From positions 436,334,201-436,398,200 of the forward strand of contig NC_057801.1 of assembly GCF_018294505.1 (NCBI RefSeq): a DNA stretch of 64,000 bases. The letters run 5' to 3'. The DNA is from Triticum aestivum. Lineage: Eukaryota; Streptophyta; Magnoliopsida; Poales; Poaceae. A program made the position numbers and the translations under genes. Under the pieces are notes generated by a model, which saw only the letters and a list, made by a program, of their open reading frames with translations, was not told where the DNA came from and did no database searches. Positions 1 to 7,767 of the stretch are shown piece after piece. Each line of letters starts with the position of its first letter. The first letter of the stretch is position 1.

Positions 1-711
1 GGCAATGCATGTATTTAGCGCGAGAGGGTGAGAGGGAGAGGGGGAGAGAGAGAGAGCTCGGCATGGGGTGCAATGGCGGGTGTGTGAGGTAAATACATTT
101 GGTAACAGAGTGGAAAAAGGGGTTGTGTAGTTGAGAGACTTAGAGATCGAAACATGGAGAGAAAGAATGAACGTGTGTTGGAAACCGATAGCTTCCTAAG
201 GTGGTTAGGAGAGGAAGATTGACCGATACAGGAAGTATGTAGCGTTTGTGCGGGGGGGGGGGGGCTAAAAACAACATTTGAATGTACATAGTACGAGACT
301 TAATATCGATGTTTCAATTCGGTGTACATTGTAAGATTTGAACCGAGGACCAGGCATACGGGTAATTATTTCGAATTCGTGCCATACTAAGTTTCGAAAA
401 GTTGACATTGACTCAATTTGTTGTGCTTTTTGTAGGTCATATGTTTGAATCCATCCAAAAGTTTTCTCACTACCATGGTGTTCATCATATACATATGAAT
501 TTGTATTAAAAAAGTAGCGTGGATACAGTGAAATGCGAAATCCACGTTAGAATTGGAGATCGCTACGTGACACACACTCTAATTCAAATAACTAACTACG
601 TGACACACACTCTAATTCAAATAACTAATTATGTGACACACACTCTAATCCACGTTAGCGTGGGTACCGTTTCGATTTTTTTCAAATAACTCCTCATTAA
701 TTAATTTATAG
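1..711. other. Non-coding flank, no gene recognised
   Basis: No convincing reading frame is visible. The stretch holds a GA-rich low-complexity segment (about 21-58), a run of 13 G (252-264) and a 33-bp tandem repeat (563-649, listed separately). The rest is AT-rich unique-looking sequence. Confidence 0.6.
563..649. repeat. 33-bp tandem repeat, about 2.7 copies
   Basis: The unit begins CTACGTGACACACACTCTAA and repeats at 563, 596 and 629; the third unit is partial. The array is flanked on both sides by CCACGTTAG (541-549 and 650-658), as expected if it grew by slippage inside a short duplicated stretch. No function is evident. Confidence 0.85.
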
Positions 712-713
712 TA

Positions 714-817
714 CTCCCTCTGTTCACTTTTATAAGACCTTGAAGACATTTCAGACAATGTGCAAAACAGTTCATTTTAAGTTGTCTGAAACGACTTACA
801 AAAGTGAACGGATGGAG
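714..817. mobile_element. Stowaway MITE (Tc1/mariner, non-autonomous)
   Basis: A 104-bp element with terminal inverted repeats starting CTCCCTCTGTTCACTTTTAT and ending in the near complement (AAAAGTGAACGGATGGAG), flanked by the TA target duplication (712-713 and 818-819). The CTCCCTC terminus and TA site are diagnostic of Triticeae Stowaway elements. It has no coding capacity and would be mobilised in trans by a mariner-type transposase. Confidence 0.93.
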
Positions 818-961
818 TATCTCGTTTCGAATGACTAATTATTGCAAGGAAAACACGGGCATGGTAATACATACAGATTCGTTTGCAAATGAAAGAAGAT
901 TCGTTTGCATTCTCAAATGTAGGCGCACCAGGCAGACCAGGGTCGTGTCGGGGTGGACGCT

Positions 962-987
962 GCTTTGGTGCCTTAAGGCACCGAAGC
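962..987. repeat. 26-bp near-perfect palindrome between two imperfect direct repeats
   Basis: The core GGTGCCTTAAGGCACC is a perfect 16-bp palindrome; the arms extend to 13 bp each with one mismatch. It lies between two similar 19-bp segments (942-960 and 991-1009; about 16 of 19 positions agree by eye). It could be a protein-binding palindrome or a remnant of a small inverted-repeat element. Confidence 0.6.
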
Positions 988-1035
988 ATAGTCCTGTCAG
1001 GGTGGTCGCGTGTGTCGGACGGACGTGTAGCACCC

Positions 1036-1096
1036 AGCCACCCACCCCCTCCCTCCCTCCCCAACCCCCCCCTCCCCCGACCCCCCACCCCAAAAA
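1036..1096. repeat. C-rich homopolymeric tract upstream of a GC-rich exon-like region
   Basis: A pyrimidine stretch made almost only of C runs with a few T and A, ending in AAAAAA. The complementary strand has several G runs and could form a G-quadruplex. Its place just upstream of 1137-1648 fits a plant promoter or 5' UTR, but no TATA box is clear. Confidence 0.5.
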
Positions 1097-1136
1097 AGGA
1101 TGACGACAAAATAAGTTCGCGCTTCCACGTTCCGGA

Positions 1137-1648
1137 TTGAAATGTCTGGCGGCCCCAATTCCAGCCCTGCAAAATCTCTCTTCTCCACCGTCCCCTTCCG
1201 CACCCAGATTGCTCAAATCCCTAATTCGCCGCCAACCCAAGCAAAGTCCAAATCGCCCCTCGTCTCGTCTCTTTCCGCACCTCTGTGCCGGACGACGACT
1301 ACGAAGACGGCGGTCGCGCTTCACCACCGCACCGGAGCTACCTCATCTACGCCCTCGTCCACCACACCGGGTGGTCCACCGACCACGTCGGCCGCCGCAA
1401 CCGACGTGCCTCACAGACACCGAGTTCCTCCACATCAGGTGCGCTTCACCGACGCCATCTCCCAGCTCACCGGGGCTACTTCACCGAGCACATCGTCGCG
1501 CCTCCGCCCCCCGAGGCCATTGGGGCTTCACCAATGGTCTCGTCCACCGCATTGTAGCGCTCTGCTGCCACTCAAGATCTGCATCCGTGCGTGGCCAGCC
1601 AACGCCAGCGCATCACCCATCAACGGCTCTGAAGTGACCGCACTCTAG
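1137..1648 (+). other. GC-rich Pro/Ser/Arg-rich 5' exon-like region (gene 1)
   Basis: Three overlapping forward frames stay open here because the sequence is GC-rich (the longest run from about 1137 and 1142 to 1637/1648, with another from 1285). All predicted peptides are low-complexity Pro/Ser/Arg/His-rich, so I cannot choose the real frame. Position, composition and the splice-like sites downstream (exon candidates at 1832-1887 and 1966-2079) fit the first exon or 5' UTR of the gene family also seen at 12396-13185 and 14648-19351. No domain is recognised. It may be untranslated or a captured fragment. Confidence 0.35.
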
Positions 1649-1831
1649 CTAGGCGAGCATGCCCAAACGCTGACCCGAACTAGGTATCCACACATCACTC
1701 CCTTGTGCACTGTTCTGTCGATGTTTGGATATCCTTTCACTGCTCTCTTAGCTTACACGCCTATGCAACTCTGACTTTAACTCTTATTTCTTCTGGAGAT
1801 ATCATCTGAAACAAGCAAATCCATTTTTTAG

Positions 1832-1887
1832 CGAAGCATGACGGCGCTACGGGATCTGGTACACATCCTGCACACCCGTATAACCTT
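1832..1887 (+). CDS. Candidate 56-bp exon of gene 1
   Basis: A polypyrimidine/T-rich acceptor (CCATTTTTTAG) precedes 1832 and a strong donor (CTT|GTAAGT) follows 1887. The segment contains an ATG in GAAGCATGACGGCG. It lies between the GC-rich region and the 114-bp exon at 1966-2079. There is no protein-level confirmation; the call rests on splice signals only. Confidence 0.3.
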
Positions 1888-1965
1888 GTAAGTATCTGTC
1901 CTCCGGTACAACATCAAGGTCGATTCCACTTATTTGATCAACCATTTGCCGTGTCAAAAATGCAG

Positions 1966-2079
1966 AGGGGGATGCAAGGAGCACAAGGCCTGCACATCCA
2001 AGCAAGTGGTAACATGGACTTGTACATGGAACATCCCAAGTGCAAGCAGAGCTGCAGTGAGCCTGTACAACGAGCTAGC
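1966..2079 (+). CDS. 114-bp exon, copy 1, of an unrecognised Triticeae gene (likely transposon-derived)
   Basis: The acceptor ATGCAG precedes it and the donor AGC|GTAAGT follows. It is 38 codons, phase 0 at both ends. It aligns without gaps, codon for codon, to 12396-12509, and both end in a similar peptide (PVQRAS here, PVQRTS there); the preceding intron sequence is also alignable. Gapless conservation at roughly two-thirds identity points to past coding constraint. The peptide has a Cys/Lys-rich middle and no known domain. The following intron now carries a hAT-like element with gypsy A inside. Function is unknown; this is probably a gene remnant. Confidence 0.45.
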
Positions 2080-2645
2080 GTAAGTCCCTGCATTTCATTT
2101 AATTCGTACTGGCATTCGTGTATGATTTGTGTGCAGTGGCGGATCCACGAATTCAAGTTACCAGGGGCAAACATTTAACTTAAAAAATACGAAGGCACTT
2201 GCACTCCGGAAATCAACATAACTTGGGAAATGTGAAGCTACATGCACTTTGAAAACCAGCTAATTACAAAGTAGTTCAGAATATAAACACTAAATGATGC
2301 AAGCACCAAAAAACACAAAATGCATCATGGTGTACAAGGACTACAAACATGGTCTGTACCTGCTTGAATTATTCGTTCTCTGGCTGAAAATATCAAAGTG
2401 AAATTGCACCTATAACCAGTGCACAAACTGCATATCAATATATCTATCCTGCACAAGTATGCCAATAGTTTCAAACAACAGATTAGAAAAGTATTTATGC
2501 TATGTTGTCATGATACGGGGACTTTCTGGTAGATGGCCTCGACGTTTCCTCAAGCTATGAAAATGCACTATAATTTGCTTGTCATCAATGCCTGCAAATG
2601 TCTGTCTCTCTCAACATAGTAGATCATCATTAGACACTAAATCCT

Positions 2646-2882
2646 TCAATGAGCTTGCAAAATGCTTGCATTAGATCCCTCATTAGACACTATATGTTCA
2701 TCACCAGGAGCATGTAAAATGTTTGCATCAAATCCTTCATTAGCAGTCTGTTCATTAGACACTTCAGGCTCAAGAACAACATGAGCTTGTATGTTTGCAC
2801 CAGAAACTTGATTAGATACATCAGATTCAGTCAGTTCAGTATTGATTGGGGGAGTTATAAAATAAGTAGAAATTGGTTTCAT
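2646..2882 (-). CDS. Short internally repetitive ORF in the hAT-like element, function unknown
   Basis: A 78-codon minus-strand frame whose peptide contains diverged repeats of a short motif (SNQVSGAN, SNEQTAN, SNEGSNA). In the + strand this is an imperfect tandem repeat at about 2655-2830. It could be the N-terminal remnant of an element-encoded protein, but no catalytic hAT residues (BED finger, hATC) are visible. It may be a chance open frame over a tandem repeat. Confidence 0.2.
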   Translation of the reverse strand: MKPISTYFITPPINTELTESDVSNQVSGANIQAHVVLEPEVSNEQTANEGFDANILHAPGDEHIVSNEGSNASILQAH

Positions 2883-3052
2883 TTTCTCATCCCTACATAC
2901 AAGCAGTTTTACAACACCGTCAGGTTTAACTATTGGCCAGAAATTGAAGAGTTGAATTAGATATAATTAGGGATGTGATGTACCTGCTCGTTGCGCATGC
3001 TACTCTTGCAAGCTGCGACTATCCATTTGCACAAGCTCGATGCCATGCCTGT

Positions 3053-3524
3053 TGAGGGAGTCCCGGATTAGGGGGTGTCCGGATAGCCGAACTATCATCA
3101 TTGGCCGGACTCCAAGACTATGAAGATACAAGATTGAAGACTTCGTCCCGTGTTCGGATGGGATTTTCCTTGGCGTGGAAGGCAAGCTTCGCGATACGGA
3201 TATGTAGATCTCCTACCATTATAACCGACTCTATGTAACCCTAGCCCTCTCCGGTGTCTATATAAACCGGAGGGTTTTAGTCCATAGGACGAACAACAAT
3301 CATACCATAGGCTAGCTTCTAGGGTTTAGCCTCCTTGATCTCGTGGTAGATCCACTCTTGTACTACCCATATCATCAATATCAATCAAGCAGGAGTAGGG
3401 TTTTACCTCCACCGAGAGGGCCCGAACCTGGGTAAAAACATCATGTCCCATGTCTCCTGTTACCATCCGCCTAGACACACAGTTCGGGACCCCTACCTGA
3501 GATCCGCCGGTTTTGACACCGACA
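3053..3524 (+). repeat. 5' LTR of element A
   Basis: Begins TGAGGGAGTCCCGGATTAGG and ends GACACCGACA. It contains a TATA box (CTATATAAACC at about 3258-3268) in the loop of a perfect 7-bp inverted repeat, CTCCGGT (3249-3255) and ACCGGAG (3266-3272). It matches 11193-11665 throughout. Confidence 0.95.
3249..3272 (+). promoter_or_regulatory. LTR core promoter: TATA box inside an inverted repeat
   Basis: TATATAAA lies between CTCCGGT and ACCGGAG. The same arrangement is intact in element B (54529-54552) and has one C-to-T change in the A 3' LTR (11389-11412). It presumably drives the genomic transcript. Confidence 0.7.
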
Positions 3525-3543
3525 TTGGTGCTTTCATTGAGAA
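3525..3543 (+). other. Primer-binding site region of element A
   Basis: Immediately after the LTR, TTGGTGCTTTCATTGAGA fits a tRNA 3' end complement (starts TGG). Element B has the same sequence at 54806-54823. I cannot assign the tRNA. Confidence 0.6.
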
Positions 3544-3550
3544 TTCCTCT

Positions 3551-5607
3551 ATGTCGTCACCTGTAAGCCCGATGGCTCCTTCGATCATCAACAACGATGC
3601 GGTCCAGGGTGAGACTTTTCTCCCTGGACAGATCTTCGTATTCGGCGGCTTCGCATTGCGGGCCAATTCGCTTGGCCATCTGGAGCAGATTGAAAGCTAC
3701 GCCCCTGGCCATCAGGTCAGATTTGGAAGTTTGAACTTCACGGCCGACATCCGCGGAGACTTGATCTTCGAAGGATTCGAGCCACAGCCGAGCGCGCCGC
3801 ACTGTCACGATGGGCATGATCTAGCTCTGCTGCCGGACAGTGCCCTGGAGGCTGCACAAGAGTCCGCTCCGACCCTTAACTCGGAGCCAACTGCGCCGAT
3901 CGAGGATGGGTGGCTAGACACCGCCTCGGGGGCTGCTACCTCTATGGCGATGGAGCCGAATACCGACCCAGTCCCTTGTGAAGCTCGTGACTCCGAGGTG
4001 CCGGACTCCTCGCCGGACTCCGAACCTCCCGCGCCCCTACCAATCAAATCCGATTGGGCACCAATCATGGAGTTCACCGCTGCGGACATCTTTCAGCACT
4101 CGCCTTTTGGCAACATCCTAAATTCGCTAAAGTATCTCTCGTTATCAGGAGAGCCCTGGCCGGACTACGGTCAGGACGGTTGGGATGCAGACAACGAAGA
4201 AATTCAAAGCCCACCCACCACCCACTTTGTAGCCACTGTCGACAATCTAACCGACATGCTAGATTTCGATCCGAAGACATCGACGGTATGGACGACGATG
4301 CCGGAGACGACCAAGCACCAGCGCCTACGGGGCACTGGAAAGCCACCTCGTCATACGATGTATACATGGTGGATACACCAAAAGGAAGCGATAGCGAGGA
4401 ACAACGGGACGCGGCGAAGGATAATTCCCCCGAAAAACAGCCAAAACGGCGACGCAAACGCCGCCCGAAGTCCCGCCTCGATAACAACAGCACCCATACA
4501 GACCCAGCCGAAGAGCAGGGCGAACCAAGTGGACGATAAACATGCCACCAAACAACCGTCTGAACAGGATGAATTGGACGAGCAACCCATCTCCAGCAAA
4601 AAAACAGTCCAGATGATCTCACGCCGGACACATCACTGGAGCATAAGAACCTCCACAAAAGGCTCGTCGCCACTGCAAGAAGTTTGAAGAAGCAGAAGTG
4701 GAAGCTCAAAACAGCGGAAGACGTACTCAGATTGAGATGGAGCAAAGTACTCGAGACCGCAGATAAATACGGTGATAGTCACCAAGCAAAGAGCTACCCG
4801 AAGCGCAAGTTGTTGCCCGAATTCGACGAGGAGGCCGTAGAGCCCCCACAGTCAAAGAACAAAGAGGCCGCCTGGTCGGATAGACGAGCTCATGACAAGC
4901 AAAGAGCGGCAAGAGGCACCGCACACAAGCCGGCACACGATCCACATAAGGATCCTCGTAAAAAGGATGGCCCAGTCAGATCCATCTACAGGCCAAGAAA
5001 GAAGGCTCCAGGGAGCAACACAACACGTCGAGTGTTCGAAAACAACAGTACACCCAAATACAGGGGCGCCGCACACCCCCTATGTTTCACCGATGAGGTA
5101 CTGGATCATGAATTTCCAGCGGGATTCAAACCCGTAAACATAGAGGCATACGACAGAACAACAGACCCCAGAGTCTGGATTGAGGATTATATATTACACA
5201 TACATATGGCTAGAGGAGATGATCTCCACGCCATAAAATACCTACCCCTCAAGCTCAAAGGGCCATCTCGGCATTGGCTCAAAAGCCTCCCAGAAAATAC
5301 CATTGGAAGTTGGGAAGAGCTCGAGGATGCGTTTCGGGCAAATTTTCAAGGGACCTATGTCCGCCCTCCGGATGCAGACGATTTAAGTCACATAACTCAA
5401 CAGCCCGGAGAGTTAGCCCGCAAATTCTGGAACAGATTCCTCACCAAAAAGAACCAAATAGTCGACTGTCCGGACGCCCAAGCCTTAGCAGCCTTCAAAC
5501 ATAACGTCCGAGACGAATGGCTCGCCAGACACCTCGGCCAGGAAAAAGCCAAGGACAATGGCCGCACTAACAAGCCTCATGACCCGCTTCTGCGCGGGAG
5601 AGGATAG
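3551..5607 (+). pseudogene. gag: gag of element A (frameshifted)
   Basis: The ATG at 3551, 27 bp after the LTR, opens an acidic, Pro/Ser-rich N-terminal part (motif FVFGGFALRANSLGHLEQ). Compared with element B, one base is missing near 4273: the frame slips, and the family sequence (MVDTPK, Lys/Arg-rich RRRKRR) continues in the next frame to a TAA near 4537. The capsid-like core (Retrotrans_gag type) reads at 4684-5607, with RVWIEDYILHI, LPLKLKGPSRHWLKSLP and ELARKFWNRF. It slips again near 5545. This is the structural protein of the virus-like particle. The broken frame means no intact Gag from this copy. Confidence 0.85.
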
Positions 5608-5816
5608 CTGGCTGGCAAGATGCAGCACCAGCGACCCGAGTACATCCGATCAGGGATGGAAATGGGAAGCCACGACGCAGAAAAGACCAGCGCCAGACTA
5701 AGGAAAATGGCCCAAAGAACACGGCGGTCAACGCCGGGTTCAAAAGCTCTCGGCCAAACAACAAAACACTGCCTCTTAAGGACAACAGTGACGAGCTATC
5801 CAACCTAAACAAAATC

Positions 5817-6062
5817 TTGGATAGGATATGTCAAATTCACAGTACCCCCGGGAAGCCTGCAAACCATACCCACATAGATTGTTGGGTCTTCAAGCAGTCC
5901 GGCCGACTTAACGCCGAACACAAGGGGCTCGACACACCAAGCGAGGACGATGACGAACCCCACAAGCAGAGCACCGGAAAACAAAAGAACTTCCCACAAG
6001 AAGTCAAAACAGTGAATTCACTTCAAGTGATAACAAGGAAAAATAGGGCGGCACCTACTTAA
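5817..6062 (+). pseudogene. gag C-terminal Cys/His region of element A
   Basis: An open stretch with a Cys-His pattern CQIHSTPGKPANHTHIDC, like the nucleic-acid-binding tail of this family; a diverged version is in element B near 56415-56500. It lies between capsid and protease, in a frame not continuous with either. Frameshifts separate it from both neighbours. Confidence 0.5.
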
Positions 6063-6179
6063 GAACGCGCCGCACGGTCCACCCCAGCGGAGTCCCGAAA
6101 TTGGATGTTGAAACCAATTACTTTCGACCATCATGATTACTCCAGATGTATTTGAAACGCAGGATGGACTGCTCTGATA

Positions 6180-6614
6180 TTGGATCCTATAATCGACAGA
6201 CTACAATTTACACAAGTCCTAATGGATGGCGGTAGTGATATGAACCTGCTATACCAGGACACCATCCACAGAATGGGGAAAGACCCTACCAAAATTCGCC
6301 ATAGCAACACTTCCTTTAAAGGAGTAACGCCAGGCCCTTATGCCAATTGTATGGGTTACTTACTACTAGAAGTCGTGTTCGGTTCATCCGACAACTTCCG
6401 TCGCGAAAAGCTAACCTTCCATATCGCCCCATTTAAAAGTAGCCATCAAGCACTATTGGGACGTGAAGCTTTCGCCCGCTTTAACGCAATACCGCATTAC
6501 GTGTTTCTCACACTTAAAATGCCCGGACCATGCGGTATCATCTCATTAAAGGGAAACTTCGAGTGTTCCTTGACGGCGGAAGAACGTGAGACTGCCTTGA
6601 CAGCCACACACTAA
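6180..6614 (+). pseudogene. Retroviral-type aspartic protease of element A
   Basis: The active-site motif reads LMDGGSDMNLLYQDT (about residues 12-26), so the usual D-T/S-G is D-G-G; the flap-side and C-terminal family motifs ALLGREAFARFNAIPHY and LKMPGPCGIISLKG follow. The protein ends at TAA 6612-6614, with no RT after it. It would have processed Gag in the particle. Upstream, the frame is interrupted by a stop near 6150, so the N-terminus of the domain is separated. As in element B, the coding region ends at protease, which is a family trait and not a local deletion. Confidence 0.75.
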
Positions 6615-7767
6615 TCCAGCCTTGCTGATCAAAGCACCTAAAACAGGTCATTCAGACCCCGAACACGGTTAGGCGAGTTTGGTATAAATAAACAAGGGGC
6701 TTCCTAGCCGTGTACCCCTTTACAAGGGACTACACGAACGAAGAATGAGAGCCAATAAAGCTCAATTTTATTCATTTCTTAAATCATACTCTGCTTTAAA
6801 TACTTTTTCCGCACGATCCTTTTTCCAACCAATTTCTTCTCTTTTACAGATGAACAACGTGCTACACCCGTCCAGGATACAGCACAACGGAGACACAGGC
6901 GCAGACGTGCAGCAGGGACCCGTTGCAAGGATTCTTTTCAGATTAAGACCCTGCGTAAACCTTTTTTACTGTCTCTTATTGATATACATCCCCCGGTTTC
7001 TTACCATAACCGAGGAGGAGGCTGGCATTTTTGCATCAGCCGCGTCAGAAGATTTCACGCGTACTCGGACACTAGGGGCTTAGGGCATCGTTCTGCCCGT
7101 TTTCATAATGACCGAATACCTTAGGGAGTGTTTGGCATCTCAAGTTAGGCCTTATATGCATCAGCTCCGAATCATGTCTTTCATCAAATGTTGGGTTTGC
7201 CCGGCTCCTGTGTTTTGCTGCCTTACGTTCCGTATCATCGGCTAACGCGGCACCAAGAGAACTATTGCGATTGTGCCCCGGTTCGGCCTGGCGAGCACCT
7301 CAGTAGAGAAAGCCGAAAACTGACTGTCGTGATATAGCGAGAGACTGGTCAACCACTCGATCGACTACCGGAATGTCTAGAATTCCTCCACTTTGACGAA
7401 GGACCATTTCCCGGTCAGGCACATACGCGCCCCGAATTCGGAGAGCGCGGTGCCCCTAGGGGCTATATCATAGCCCCACCTTCGAACTCCTATGGCTAAA
7501 GTGAAAGTGATAAAGCATTATAGTCCGGTTGCCTAGTTTTCTACGCTACCACCTCCTTCACAGGACCAAGACGTTGGATTAAGTGTGAAAATGCGCCTTT
7601 TTGCAAACACCCCCGCACCATGTGCGTGGGGGCTGAAGCCGAAGACTGCCATCTTTCAGGTTATATATACATATACATTAACGACCGCACAGGAGATATT
7701 TCAATACTTGAACGCACAAGTATAAAAAGCCCTTATATTATAAATATGGTTTTACAAATCATACATG
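6615..7767. other. Non-coding spacer of element A, partly conserved in B
   Basis: No reading frame. About 7155-7360 is clearly alignable with 57565-57765 in element B (for example GCATCAGCTCCGAATCATGT and AGAGAAAGCCGAAAA). A hairpin at 7610-7632 is conserved. The spacer separates the sense gag-protease from the antisense passenger gene, so it probably holds both 3' ends. Confidence 0.7.
7610..7632. promoter_or_regulatory. Conserved hairpin 3' of the antisense passenger (element A)
   Basis: The stem is CCCCC-GCAC paired with GTGC-GT-GGGGG (GT bulged) around a 3-nt loop. The counterpart in element B (58004-58025) keeps CCCCC/GGGGG and has GTA/TAC, so the second inner pair changed from C-G to T-A on both sides. 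A possible role is RNA 3' end formation or stability; this is inference. Confidence 0.5.

Noticed and set aside
1137..1648. Three overlapping long forward ORFs
   Set aside because: They are open because the DNA is GC-rich and all give low-complexity peptides; at most one can be real, so I list the region and not three genes.
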